Source of the DNA: Sphingobacterium sp. PCS056 | Lineage (GTDB): Bacteria; Bacteroidota; Bacteroidia; Sphingobacteriales; Sphingobacteriaceae | Length of the DNA stretch: 64,000 nt | Direction of reading: 5' to 3' | Assembly: GCF_023273895.1 (NCBI RefSeq) | Contig: NZ_CP096883.1 | Coordinates: 2,914,001 to 2,978,000, forward strand | Shown here: positions 1 through 11,850 of the stretch, piece by piece | Numbering within the stretch: position 1 is the first letter of the stretch | Layout of the letters: every line of letters begins with the position of its first letter | Position numbers and translations under genes: made by a program | Notes under the pieces: model-generated | The model's input: the letters and a program-made list of their open reading frames with translations, nothing else | Told to the model about the DNA's origin: nothing | Databases searched by the model: none

Positions 1-200
1 GTGTATTTTGCAAAACCTAAATTGTAAACAACCTCGCCAGCGATAGAGTCTAGGTACGATTTTTCACGTGCCATATCTCCTTGTGCATAATTCTCAGCAT
101 CACGCTCAACTTTGCGGGTTACAAAAGTGAATGATAGGGCGTATAGACATGCTATAGATACCGCTATCACCAAAAATTTAATCAGCCCTTTACCTTGCAT
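1..200 (-). CDS. secDF: SecDF protein translocase, N-terminal part (cut by left edge)
   Basis: The gene reads leftwards out of the window, so only its first 66 residues are visible. They start MQGKGLIKFLVIAV, with one membrane segment (about residues 7-25) followed by a charged stretch (TRKVERDAENYA). This opening matches my memory of Bacteroidota SecDF, in which SecD and SecF are fused. SecDF works with SecYEG and uses the proton gradient to complete export across the inner membrane. The SecD and SecF domains lie outside the window, so the fusion is inferred from lineage. The ATG at 200 is directly before the membrane segment, and no better start is visible. Confidence 0.8.
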   Translation of the reverse strand, partial: MQGKGLIKFLVIAVSIACLYALSFTFVTRKVERDAENYAQGDMAREKSYLDSIAGEVVYNLGFAKY

Positions 201-390
201 CGTCTGTTTTTAGTGTATTAGTTTGATATTATATGATATAATTGATAACTCATTCTTGTTTGAAAATTACAATTCTCCAAGAATGCCAAAGGTATAAAAA
301 TTTTGTAAAATGAAAAGCTTTATTTGATTAAGCTTATGATAAAAAGCGATTAATTTACAATCAATAGGTTACGCTATTTACTTTAAATAG

Positions 391-420
391 AAAAAGCCTC
401 CCTTTTGGGGAGGCTTTTTT
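391..420 (-). terminator. Intrinsic terminator after the small outer-membrane protein gene
   Basis: GCCTCCC (396-402) pairs with GGGAGGC (408-414) around a 5-nt loop. A-runs on one side and T-runs on the other make it able to work in both directions. It lies just past the stop of the leftward gene ending at 440. Confidence 0.85.
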
Positions 421-439
421 ATGCATCATGCAATTCTAC

Positions 440-913
440 CTATCTTAATGTATATTTAATACCGAAAGAAAAAGTCGATGCATCAAAATCATTACCGTGA
501 TTTAATCTCCAATCTGGTTTCCAATCTGCGTGAAGACCGATAGGTGCTGCAGGAATTTTAAATTCCAAACCTAATTGTGGACGTAAAGCTACCCAAGTTT
601 GGTTATCGCCAGCATCAATAAATGATAACTGTGCACCAATACCTGCATACCAACCTAAACCGTTAGTGCCTGAGAATGGTCTTGCATATTGGTAATCAGC
701 TCCAACTGCAACAACATGGTCATCAAACATAATTTGTGCTTGACCATTATTTGCACCACCCATAGATTGTTTGTATTGAACACCCCATAAATCACCTACT
801 GTACCATCAAATACAACACCGATAGCCGCGCGTTGTGGTGATTGAGCTTTAGCCTCTTGTGCTCCTAATGCTAATATGGCAACTGCAGCCATTGATAGTA
901 ATACTTTTTTCAT
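440..913 (-). CDS. Small outer-membrane beta-barrel-like protein
   Basis: This 157-residue protein starts with a clear signal peptide (MKKVLLSMAAVAILALG, cut after AKAQ). The mature part has alternating hydrophobic and polar residues and many Gly, Tyr and Trp. It ends in FSFGIKYTLR, with an aromatic-rich last strand typical of outer-membrane barrels. About 135 mature residues would fit an 8-stranded barrel. An upstream extension to 964 is possible in frame, but the ATG at 913 puts the signal peptide exactly at the N terminus, so I chose it. Function is unknown. It is monocistronic with its own terminator at 391-420. Confidence 0.75.
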   Translation of the reverse strand: MKKVLLSMAAVAILALGAQEAKAQSPQRAAIGVVFDGTVGDLWGVQYKQSMGGANNGQAQIMFDDHVVAVGADYQYARPFSGTNGLGWYAGIGAQLSFIDAGDNQTWVALRPQLGLEFKIPAAPIGLHADWKPDWRLNHGNDFDASTFSFGIKYTLR

Positions 914-964
914 AATATGTGTTTTTAAATTCAATTCAGACTTAGTCTGCAAATAGCTTGCCAA

Positions 965-3044
<2,080 letters not shown>

Positions 3045-3056
3045 TACCGAATAAAC

Positions 3057-3092
3057 AAAAAAAGGTCAGCAAATATAAGCTGACCTTTTTTT
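3057..3092. terminator. Bidirectional terminator between guaB and ppk1
   Basis: AAAAAGGTCAGC (3059-3070) pairs perfectly with GCTGACCTTTTT (3079-3090) around an 8-nt loop. It serves guaB from the left and ppk1 from the right. Confidence 0.9.
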
Positions 3093-3094
3093 GT

Positions 3095-5164
3095 TTATAC
3101 TTCATCTGTTTTTCTTCTCAGATAGTTATAGATTTCAATTTGTGAACGACAAGGTTCCTTGTCATTTGTAACGTATCGGTTGTTCAGTTCATTGTTTAAA
3201 ATACGGGCCTTTACATTATCACGCAGCTGGATCTGCAACATATCTTTGATTTCATCCCTGATTTTTTTACTGTTGATTTTGACGGCTGCTTCTATGCGAT
3301 GATCCAAATTTCTAGTCATCCAATCTGCCGAAGAGATATAGGTCACTTCTTTGCCAGCAGCATAGAAATACATGACCCGAGCATGCTCTAAAAATTCGTC
3401 AACAATACTGATCGCGTTGATTGGTTTTTTAAATTTTGTCTGATTGGTTGCGCAGTAAATCCCTCGTACGATCAGATCAATCTGTACCCCAGCTTCTGCA
3501 GCATCGTATAATTTTTTGATCAGAATACGGTCGCTGAGCGAATTTACTTTTAAGATGATACGTGCTTTTCGTCCCGCTTTCACTTCCTCAATTTCTTTAT
3601 CGATATAGTGAATGATTCCATTGCGCATATCTGTCGGACAGATGAGCAGGCTATTGCAATTTTTAATGACCTCAGCGGGATTGCTTTTTGGTTTTTTTAG
3701 GAAATGAAAGACTTTGTTAATATCTGCCATGACGCTTCTATTGCTGGTCAGTAAACAGTAATCGCCATAGAGCTTGGCTGTCTTTTCATTGATGTTGCCC
3801 GTACTTACAAAACCATATTGAATGGTTTTGGCACCTACTCTCTTTTTAATGATACAGAGCTTGGCATGTACCTTTTTATTAGGAACACCTGTTAAAACTC
3901 GAATACCTTCAAGTTCTAGTTTTTCTTTCCAATATAGATTGTTCTCTTCGTCAAACCGTGCTTGTAGTTCAAGCATAACGGTGACGTCTTTACCATTTCT
4001 AGCGGCATTGATCAGTGCGTTGACGATTTTACTATTGGAGGCAAGTCGATAGGCAGTGATTTGAATGGTCTTGACATCTGGATCCATTGCTGCCTCGCGC
4101 AGTAGATCGATCACGGGGCGGAAAGTGTGGTATGGAAACGAAAGCAGGATATCTTTTTTGATGATAATATCTGTAATCCGCTGTGTTTTGTTCAGTTGAG
4201 GATGTGTAAATCCAGGATTTGTAATGGGCAGGTTGGGTTGCTTAAAAACATTTGGAAAGTCCATAAAATGTTTGAAATTATGAATTTTCTGACCCGGTAT
4301 AATATTATCTTTTTTTGTTAACTGTAATTTCTTGATTAAAAATTCCACCAGCTTTGGATCCATTTCTTTATCAAAAATAAAGCGGGTCGTTTTACCTTTT
4401 CTCCTATTTTTGATGCCTTTGGATATTTTTTCAGCCAGTGTGGTATTGATATCATTGTCTAGGTCAAACTCTGCATCTTTAGTGATTTTAAAGACATGTG
4501 CATGAAATTCATCGAATCCAAAATAAGAAAAGATATAGGGAAGATTGAATTTGATGATATCCTCTAATAAGATAATATGTTTTTCCTTTGCCGATGCAGG
4601 TAGGATTACAAAACGTCCGTTTAAGGTCGTCGGGATTTCGATAATTGCAAATTTTGTTTCATATTCCCATTCTCGTTTGCTCATGGAGATACCCAGATAA
4701 AGACTTTTATCTCGAAGATAGGGCATAGGGCGGCTATCATCCAGCAATAATGGGATGACGTTAGATTCGACTTCTTCTGAGTAAAAGTTACGAACAAATT
4801 CTTCCTGTTTGAGGTTGAGTTGGCTGGCATCTTTGATGTAAACATGCTGTTGTGCCATTTCTTTTTGTATCAACGCCCAAAAATTATCAAATTTTTTCTG
4901 CTGTTTAATGACAATGGTATTGACCTCATCGAGTATGATCTGTGGATCTTCAAAAAAGGAGGTGTTCGCTTCCTTGTCTTTGATATCGATTGCGCGTTTT
5001 AAGCCCGGTATGCGTACTCTAAAAAATTCGTCCAGGTTATTGGAAAAGATTCCTAAGAATTTGATTTTCGAAGGTAGAGGGACTGTTTCATCAGCAGCTT
5101 CTTGTAGCACTCTGCTATTAAAACTTAACCAGCTTACATCTCTAGGAATGAATTTTCTTGCCAT
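3095..5164 (-). CDS. ppk1: Polyphosphate kinase 1
   Basis: It polymerises the gamma phosphate of ATP into polyphosphate, reversibly, and is usually membrane-associated. The 689 residues match the E. coli enzyme (688). The N-terminal domain starts FIPRDVSWLSFNSRVLQEA. The two C-terminal phospholipase-D-like domains carry the expected histidines: His433 in KKVHAKLC, equivalent to the phosphorylated E. coli His435, and His594 in FLEHARVMYF, equivalent to His592. SSADWMTRNLD follows, as in the family. It converges with guaB and is separated from the alpha-2-macroglobulin gene upstream by about 130 bp. No ppx is adjacent. Confidence 0.97.
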   Translation of the reverse strand: MARKFIPRDVSWLSFNSRVLQEAADETVPLPSKIKFLGIFSNNLDEFFRVRIPGLKRAIDIKDKEANTSFFEDPQIILDEVNTIVIKQQKKFDNFWALIQKEMAQQHVYIKDASQLNLKQEEFVRNFYSEEVESNVIPLLLDDSRPMPYLRDKSLYLGISMSKREWEYETKFAIIEIPTTLNGRFVILPASAKEKHIILLEDIIKFNLPYIFSYFGFDEFHAHVFKITKDAEFDLDNDINTTLAEKISKGIKNRRKGKTTRFIFDKEMDPKLVEFLIKKLQLTKKDNIIPGQKIHNFKHFMDFPNVFKQPNLPITNPGFTHPQLNKTQRITDIIIKKDILLSFPYHTFRPVIDLLREAAMDPDVKTIQITAYRLASNSKIVNALINAARNGKDVTVMLELQARFDEENNLYWKEKLELEGIRVLTGVPNKKVHAKLCIIKKRVGAKTIQYGFVSTGNINEKTAKLYGDYCLLTSNRSVMADINKVFHFLKKPKSNPAEVIKNCNSLLICPTDMRNGIIHYIDKEIEEVKAGRKARIILKVNSLSDRILIKKLYDAAEAGVQIDLIVRGIYCATNQTKFKKPINAISIVDEFLEHARVMYFYAAGKEVTYISSADWMTRNLDHRIEAAVKINSKKIRDEIKDMLQIQLRDNVKARILNNELNNRYVTNDKEPCRSQIEIYNYLRRKTDEV

Positions 5165-5294
5165 ATTTTTTTAATACTTCTTTTTATTCGATTAGCCTCA
5201 AATGTAAATTTACTTAATTAATGTAGTATTTTAATAGTATTAAATAATTGTTAAATCTACGTGTAGTAACAACTCTTTAATACTATTAATGGGT

Positions 5295-8200
5295 CTATTG
5301 ACCTGTTATACGGACCTGAATTCCCGTTGAATGGGATGACATTTCTGGTGCATATAGATTTTGGATACTAGTGATTCCATTTGAAAATATACCCGCATTA
5401 TTTGCTTTCAATTCGTATTCAAATACATAGCTTCCCTGTGGTAAATAGTCGATAAAGAAATTCGTTGCGGCATCTTTTGTGCTTTCATAATAACCAAAAC
5501 CTTGTTTGTATTGATAGGTTGACGTGACATTGGTGGGTTCAAATCCGGATGCGCGCATATCTTTTAGATGGATGAATGACAGACTTCTATCAGTCTTTAT
5601 CGTAATACGTACTTTGACAATATCTCCCAGTTGAATGGGTGTTGCAGCTGTTATGGGTACGAGTACTTCTTTCAACTGTACAATTTTCTTGAGATATAAA
5701 TCTTTTTGTAAGTTAATGGTGGAAGAGGCGGACTGTATCTGATCTAATTGCTCAAAATACTGATAATACAGACCTCCCAGTGCAATACCTGGACTTGTTT
5801 TTGAAATCTCTACGTGACCAAGTGCTGGTTTAATTTCTTTTTTCAGCCAACTTTCTTTTATATAACCAGAACCAATTTGTTTTGATATCTGAATGTTATC
5901 TAATGGCTTTCCTGCTACTTTTATCGTCATTGCTTCTGGAGCATCTAACCAGTTTTCACCATAGTTGATTAAGGCATCAACAGCTGCAACCGTCGCTTTG
6001 GTTGAATTCCAGTGACGCACTTGCTTATTTTTGATCAGCCAGATCTTCATGTTTTCAATGGCTTTTTTATCTTGGCTTACTTCGTCAAACGCTTGTATCA
6101 ATTGGGACTGTGTCTCGATTGGTGCTTCGTACCAAGACCAGCCGGCCTGATTTTGATTCCAGTACATGCCTTTTTCGACTGATTCAACAGATTTTTGTTG
6201 CAATTGTTTGATGACCAGTGCAGCGGATTCTTTTAAGTTGTAGCGGTTTAAAATTAGGGCTACTTTGGCTTGTGTAGCTATACTATAGTTAAGCTTGTCC
6301 TTATCGATCTCCTTTATAAAATAGGCAATAGCTGCTTCCAATGGTGCATTTTTCTCCACAGCAGGAGAGCTGCTTCTGACCAGTAGATATTCGATACCTT
6401 GATCAATACTCGGTTTCAGCTTATTGTCTTGCTGGTAACGAGACCAATGATATAAAATCTCATTGTCTAAAAATGCGATGCCTTTTGTCATAATCGGTTT
6501 AACAGTATTTGTTAAATCAAATTCGGCAATGATTCCTTTGGCATGCAATTTATTGATCCCATTAAGAATATAGGTCGAGATGTGGAAACTTTCATTGCCT
6601 CCGGGGTACCATGAAAAACCACCGCGTGCTGACTGTAAGGCCGCCAGTTTGGCTATATCGGTAGTCAAGGTGTTTTTAAGCGTATTTTGATCAAACAGAA
6701 GCGCAATATTCTTCATGGTTTCTTCTTCATTAATTGCTTCTTGTAACCAAGGTGTTTCTTGGATCAGGATCGCTTTCAATTCTTCATTGATGCGTAATTT
6801 TGATTGCAGCTGCTGCTGATCTTTCCATCGGTCAAACACAAGCTTTATTTTTGGATGCTGATTGACCAGATGGGCAGAAAATGAGTTGAGATAGAATTTA
6901 CTAAAAATAGATTCCGATGATTCATATGGGTATTCATTGACATAGGGTAGAGCAAATAAGGCATGGTAGATCGGATTGCTCGTTAACTCCAATGTATAGC
7001 GATACGGTTCGGCTGTGGTCGAAGTATGTTGTAAATTTTTCATTTCAAATGACTTCGACTGCCCTTCTCTGACAGCTATAGGTAGTGTTTCTGTAACCAG
7101 CATGCTGTTTTTTAAAACCGGGATAGTCGATTCTTCACCATCAGAGAAATTACCGCCTTGTGCCACGATACGGTAGGTGATTGCTTCCATATTTTTAGGA
7201 ACCGTTATTTCCCAACTGGTACGCTCACTTCCTTTGGCGGTGACCATGATTTGTTTTACAGGTATTTTCACCGTTAATGGAGTCATCGTCATGGCATCAA
7301 ACAGTTCTAGGGTAACGGATGTTTTTAAATCATGTGTAGATAAGTTATTGACTTGAGCTTTGATTGTTATCTGATCGGCTTCTCTGAAGAATCGGGGCAT
7401 ATTGGGTACGATCATCAGATCTTTTTGTGTTTCGACAAAATCTGTATAGTTGCCGATAGCCAGTTCTTTACTGTGCGCGATTGCCATAAACTTCCAACGG
7501 GTTAAACTTTCTGGAGAATCAAAGCTGAATGCAGCATGCCCATCTTTATCTGTGCGAAGTTGAGGTAAGAAAAATACAGTCTCCTGTAGATTTTTACGGA
7601 TCTGAATGGGGTTTTCGTCTTTATTTGTATTGATCTGCTGTTGACCGCCTGCTGCTACTACCACTACTTCTTCCAGCAAAGGAGATGCTGCATCCGAAGA
7701 TTGGTCGGCACTCTGTGTGATGGCCTTATCGGCAAGCATTTTAGCTTCTGGCACGATGCTCATTGCTTTGTTAGATAATGCTCCTCTGATCATAATCGAT
7801 CCTGTAGAGGACATGCGTCTGGTACGGCTAAAATCATCGTTATTGATATTGAATCCAAAATTCTTAAATCGATCGTAATCCAATGCCGTACTAAAATTAA
7901 ACTCTGCGAAATTTTGGATTGCAGTACTTCTACTCAGATTATTGTAATACGACCAACCTCGATAGGATGGATAAGAATAGGGGTTAAGATAAAATGAAAA
8001 ATCATTGCTTGTCACATCTTTAAGCTTATCCAGGGATGCATCGTACATATTGACCAACAGTTCCGAAGCAATCTGCTCGCCTTTTTTTCCTTTAATGACC
8101 AATTCCCAAGTCTCTTTTTGTCCGGGATAGAGTTTGTTTCTAAAGGTCTTTGTTTCAATGACAAGCGCAGGGATATCTTGCTTTACAGGCAATACAACAG

Positions 8201-11200
8201 TTTTGCTGAAGAGCTGACCATTTTTAAGTCCTGTGAAATTTAAGATCAAGCTATTCTTATTTGTTTTAGGGATCTTAATTTGAAAACTTGTTTTCGTTTT
8301 TGAAATGACTTTAAAGTCTATTTGTTCATCTTCGGAAGAAGTCATGTTCAGCTGCAGGAAATCAAAATCCGTCTTGAGCGTTATTTTAGCCAGATCTGAG
8401 ATTTGATAATTCGGCTTATCAGCTGCAACCATCAACGGAGATTTTTCATCTGACTGCAGGTTATCGTTGGTGATTTCCATAAAACGTTCACTGCGGATCG
8501 TATCTTCAACAACAATTGAAATTGCCTCCAATTTATATTTACCGACTAGATCAGTCTGATTAGGAAGTTTGATCTTATTGGATCTTGCGAGATCAAACTC
8601 CGTTTCATAAACAACGGTATAGCTGTCTTCCTTTTTATATTCGCTACCATAGGGTTCATATGGAAATTTTGCTAGAAATTCGTTCTCAGGTATACTATTG
8701 TAGTAACTAAAATCATGCGTGATATAAAATGATGGCGACACGATAAGACGTGGGTTTTCTATTCTTTTTTTCAGCATAAATTTACCCGATGCTGGAACTT
8801 TTTGTCCAGATAGATTAAGTGCAGTGATGGTGATCGAATCCAGAGCACGAGCATCACTTTGCTCAGGACCATCTATCAAAAGTGTAAAGGGAATATTTCC
8901 AATCGTTAGGCTGGTTGTACTTTCGTTGGTTTCACCATTAGCATCCATAATGGAAGCTTCGATATGGAAGGATTGTGTATATCTCAACTTACTGTCAAAC
9001 TCTTCGGGTATCTCACTTTTAAAATTAATCTTAAAGTTTCCTTCATTATCCGTTTTTATGGTATCGACCTGGATGATCTCACTCAGCGTACGGTTTATTA
9101 TTCGATCGTAGACATCATAAGGTCTCATTCTATTTTCTACTTTGTTGATGGAATAAGCAACAGTAGCATTGGATACTGCAACTCCGCTAAAAGTTTTCGC
9201 CTTTCCTGTGATGGATATGGAGTCGCCCAATGATTTTTTATCTTTAAACTCATCAAAAGTTACTTCAAATTTTGGACGTTTATACTCCTCCACGCTGAAG
9301 TTATAGTTTTGATTGATCCCATCGCCTGTAATTCGGATATCATATTGACCGGTGATATTGCCTGTGTTTAGGACAAAGGAACCTGCTACTGAACCAAATT
9401 CATTGGTAACCAGTGTCTTTTCGTCAACACGTTGATTGTTGGTATCGTAAAGTCCTACGATGACGCGTTTGTCTGGTGTAGTGGCATATTTCGTCTTGTC
9501 GTAATTCTTGTATACAATCGTTTTGAAATAGACAATCTGACCAGGTCTATAGATGGATCGGTCGGTGAATACTTTTGCATCGTAACGGGTCTCTTCATGG
9601 TCCTTCACTGTCGGATAATAATACGAATTGAAAGGAATGAACACCGGTTCATCGTTAATTCTTAAAAATAAGTTTCTATTTTGGTTTTTATTGTTAAAAA
9701 TACCATTCTTGTCTGTGCTTTCAGCTACTTGTAGATCAAATTTATCTTGACGTAGGTTGTAAAATTTCAAAGAGGCATTTGCTTGCTGTGCACCTGTCTC
9801 GCGATCTACGATCAGTACAACTTGATCTTCTTGCAGCATTGCATACTTACTGTAATTTAACTTTAAGTAACCGTAGCAGTCCTGTGCGTTATAGCCCTTT
9901 TCTAGTGGAGAAGAGGCGTAGACAATGGTATAAGTACCTGCTTCTAGTGCTGGAAGCAACAAAGTTGTTTCGTGACCTACCTGATCTTTAAAATCTTTGA
10001 CTTCAAAAATGCCTTCTTTTACGGTAATATTATGCTGGATGAAGGTGTTGATATTGTCCCACAGTGTACTGTCATTAGCTCGACGTATGTCTGACTGAAA
10101 TTGATCTAAAATATTTTTTGGACGTATTATTTTATAGTAGATTTTATTGGTGTTCTGGTGTGTGACCTTCATCAAAGCTTCTTTATTTGCGGTAGTAGTT
10201 GCTTTAGATTCGAGTGTTATAACGGGTTTAAAGATGTTTTGACGAATCGAGGTGAGGTAATCTTTTGTGCTTACACTGTCGGCAAGAGGTAAGTATGTTT
10301 CTATCTTTTTTAATAAGATATCGATATGTTGCTGCTGATTGACTGCGACGGTATTTGCCTTATTTTTGTAGATGTTGATGTTATCTACGATCATGATTTC
10401 TTTAAGTGCCGTATGCTTATAGGTTGCGATCCAATTTTCTAAAACCTGTACTCTAGAAGAATCTTGGGTGTTTTTCCTCCGTAATAATTGGTATTTATTG
10501 AATAGATAAGCATCCGTATTTTTACCTTCATGGATGTTGACTAGATCTTGGTATAAGCTATCCACTTTTTGGGTATTGCGATCTGCTTTATTTCGAGATA
10601 AAGAAATTTGGTAGGGTTGATTTTCTTGCAGTAGATCAATATAATCGTAGACAGCAATGTCATATAGCGTCGGTAGGTAAGAGGGATTTGGCGACTCAAT
10701 GAGTTTGATCCATTTACCTTTAGGCTCCTGCAAGAGCATGTCTTTTTCTATTAGGGCATTTTTATATAAAGATTTGATCTTCTCTTCAAATTGTTTACTT
10801 GTCCAAAAAGTAAAATCTTCTTTCGTACCGCCTTGTACTTCCGTACGTTGATTGATGCTGTAATAATTAGTGATAAAATAATCGTTATAATTACGAGCTT
10901 GTTGAATGGTTAAAATAGCTTGCGCAGTTTTATTCTTAAGCTGTTTAATTTTGAGATCAAATTCTTGAATGACTTTTAACTTGATATCCGAATCATCTGA
11001 GGTTTGTATGTTTACCTTTTGGCGATATAAAAAAGCTTTTACTTGCTCATCATACCAATCTTTTTTCACAGCCTCGTCTTCGATTTTAGTCAGGATAGGG
11101 GATATTTCTTTCCAAAATTGATTGTCAGCTAAACTATCTATCTGCTTCCAGAGTAGTGATAGATTATGTTTCTTTTGTGCGTCTGCGTGTGATATGCACA

Positions 11201-11234
11201 ATAATGTGAGGATGAAAAGGAGTATTTTTCTCAT
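5295..11234 (-). CDS. Giant bacterial alpha-2-macroglobulin family protein, thioester lost
   Basis: This 1979-residue secreted or envelope protein has a signal peptide (MRKILLFILTLLCISHADAQ). It contains the MG2-type motif TDRSIYRPGQIVYFKT and the central family block, including SLTRWKFMAIAHSKELAIG and MIVPNMPRFFREAD. A C-terminal helical terpenoid-cyclase-like region begins near residue 1430. Family members trap proteases, usually through a Cys-Gln thioester in a CxEQ motif. Here the aligned segment reads YPYESSES (about 1435-1442), with Ser at both the Cys and Gln positions, so no thioester can form. A LEEVVVVAAGG stretch near residue 1186 resembles a motif of SusC-type receptors. No penicillin-binding protein gene is adjacent, unlike the enterobacterial yfhM-pbpC pair. 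Its role is inferred from the family only. Confidence 0.88.
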   Translation of the reverse strand: MRKILLFILTLLCISHADAQKKHNLSLLWKQIDSLADNQFWKEISPILTKIEDEAVKKDWYDEQVKAFLYRQKVNIQTSDDSDIKLKVIQEFDLKIKQLKNKTAQAILTIQQARNYNDYFITNYYSINQRTEVQGGTKEDFTFWTSKQFEEKIKSLYKNALIEKDMLLQEPKGKWIKLIESPNPSYLPTLYDIAVYDYIDLLQENQPYQISLSRNKADRNTQKVDSLYQDLVNIHEGKNTDAYLFNKYQLLRRKNTQDSSRVQVLENWIATYKHTALKEIMIVDNINIYKNKANTVAVNQQQHIDILLKKIETYLPLADSVSTKDYLTSIRQNIFKPVITLESKATTTANKEALMKVTHQNTNKIYYKIIRPKNILDQFQSDIRRANDSTLWDNINTFIQHNITVKEGIFEVKDFKDQVGHETTLLLPALEAGTYTIVYASSPLEKGYNAQDCYGYLKLNYSKYAMLQEDQVVLIVDRETGAQQANASLKFYNLRQDKFDLQVAESTDKNGIFNNKNQNRNLFLRINDEPVFIPFNSYYYPTVKDHEETRYDAKVFTDRSIYRPGQIVYFKTIVYKNYDKTKYATTPDKRVIVGLYDTNNQRVDEKTLVTNEFGSVAGSFVLNTGNITGQYDIRITGDGINQNYNFSVEEYKRPKFEVTFDEFKDKKSLGDSISITGKAKTFSGVAVSNATVAYSINKVENRMRPYDVYDRIINRTLSEIIQVDTIKTDNEGNFKINFKSEIPEEFDSKLRYTQSFHIEASIMDANGETNESTTSLTIGNIPFTLLIDGPEQSDARALDSITITALNLSGQKVPASGKFMLKKRIENPRLIVSPSFYITHDFSYYNSIPENEFLAKFPYEPYGSEYKKEDSYTVVYETEFDLARSNKIKLPNQTDLVGKYKLEAISIVVEDTIRSERFMEITNDNLQSDEKSPLMVAADKPNYQISDLAKITLKTDFDFLQLNMTSSEDEQIDFKVISKTKTSFQIKIPKTNKNSLILNFTGLKNGQLFSKTVVLPVKQDIPALVIETKTFRNKLYPGQKETWELVIKGKKGEQIASELLVNMYDASLDKLKDVTSNDFSFYLNPYSYPSYRGWSYYNNLSRSTAIQNFAEFNFSTALDYDRFKNFGFNINNDDFSRTRRMSSTGSIMIRGALSNKAMSIVPEAKMLADKAITQSADQSSDAASPLLEEVVVVAAGGQQQINTNKDENPIQIRKNLQETVFFLPQLRTDKDGHAAFSFDSPESLTRWKFMAIAHSKELAIGNYTDFVETQKDLMIVPNMPRFFREADQITIKAQVNNLSTHDLKTSVTLELFDAMTMTPLTVKIPVKQIMVTAKGSERTSWEITVPKNMEAITYRIVAQGGNFSDGEESTIPVLKNSMLVTETLPIAVREGQSKSFEMKNLQHTSTTAEPYRYTLELTSNPIYHALFALPYVNEYPYESSESIFSKFYLNSFSAHLVNQHPKIKLVFDRWKDQQQLQSKLRINEELKAILIQETPWLQEAINEEETMKNIALLFDQNTLKNTLTTDIAKLAALQSARGGFSWYPGGNESFHISTYILNGINKLHAKGIIAEFDLTNTVKPIMTKGIAFLDNEILYHWSRYQQDNKLKPSIDQGIEYLLVRSSSPAVEKNAPLEAAIAYFIKEIDKDKLNYSIATQAKVALILNRYNLKESAALVIKQLQQKSVESVEKGMYWNQNQAGWSWYEAPIETQSQLIQAFDEVSQDKKAIENMKIWLIKNKQVRHWNSTKATVAAVDALINYGENWLDAPEAMTIKVAGKPLDNIQISKQIGSGYIKESWLKKEIKPALGHVEISKTSPGIALGGLYYQYFEQLDQIQSASSTINLQKDLYLKKIVQLKEVLVPITAATPIQLGDIVKVRITIKTDRSLSFIHLKDMRASGFEPTNVTSTYQYKQGFGYYESTKDAATNFFIDYLPQGSYVFEYELKANNAGIFSNGITSIQNLYAPEMSSHSTGIQVRITGQ

Positions 11235-11257
11235 GATAAAGCCTATAGAAAATAAAA

Positions 11258-11284
11258 AAAGAGAATACGATCTGTATTCTCTTT
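11258..11284 (-). terminator. Intrinsic terminator upstream of the alpha-2-macroglobulin gene
   Basis: AAAGAGAATAC pairs with GTATTCTCTTT around a 5-nt loop. On the minus strand it is followed by a T-run. It closes the DJ-1/small-protein unit (11459-12429) and sits only about 24 bp before the next start codon. Confidence 0.75.
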
Positions 11285-11458
11285 AAACTTAGATAAATTT
11301 ACTTGGATATACAATACAATTGCATGGATATCAATACCAGTAATTTTGGATGAAATAGTGCTCGTCGATATTTCACGATCCGATCTGCGTGTGAGGCATC
11401 TCGTGAGCTGTTTAGTTTCTTTCTGAGGATTACTCAATTTAAATCCTCATGTTGTTTG

Positions 11459-11836
11459 TTATTTATTTGTTCCTGATTTTTTGGAGATCTGAATGGCTTG
11501 AAACTGCTTTCCATCATAGTGTGGAGCCTCTACGGTAAGGGAAGTAGGATAGGGGGCGTTTTTATCAAAAAAGTAAGCCGTTGTGGAACTTCCATAATCG
11601 TTTACAGGGAGCACATCAATACATGCCTGATAGTCTGCTTGCGCTGGATTACCGACTGAAATCGCATATATGCGAATGATGCCACCTTTATTTTGCTCAT
11701 TTCTGACAAATGCCACTTCCTTAAAATCACCAGGAAGATCTTCAATACTTTTTTGTGTAAAGGAATCCTTGAGCATAAATGCTAAGATTGCTAGAATGGG
11801 TATGATGATTAACCATACCCTTTTATTTTTTTTCAT
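11459..11836 (-). CDS. Membrane-anchored hypothetical protein, 125 residues
   Basis: I do not recognise this protein. The N terminus is MKKNKRVW followed by one membrane helix (about residues 8-24). The rest is a soluble domain without a clear motif, ending in KKSGTNK. The domain would face the periplasm. The frame is open further upstream to 11917, but that extension runs into the preceding gene, while the ATG at 11836 gives a normal Lys-rich start before a helix. It begins 14 bp after the DJ-1 family gene on the same strand, so the two are probably cotranscribed. Confidence 0.7.
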   Translation of the reverse strand: MKKNKRVWLIIIPILAILAFMLKDSFTQKSIEDLPGDFKEVAFVRNEQNKGGIIRIYAISVGNPAQADYQACIDVLPVNDYGSSTTAYFFDKNAPYPTSLTVEAPHYDGKQFQAIQISKKSGTNK

Positions 11837-11850
11837 TAAACGGAATGTAG

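Noticed and set aside
11243..11437. 64-codon leftward ORF between the alpha-2-macroglobulin and the small membrane protein
   Set aside because: It runs through the terminator hairpin at 11258-11284, and its composition is not protein-like.
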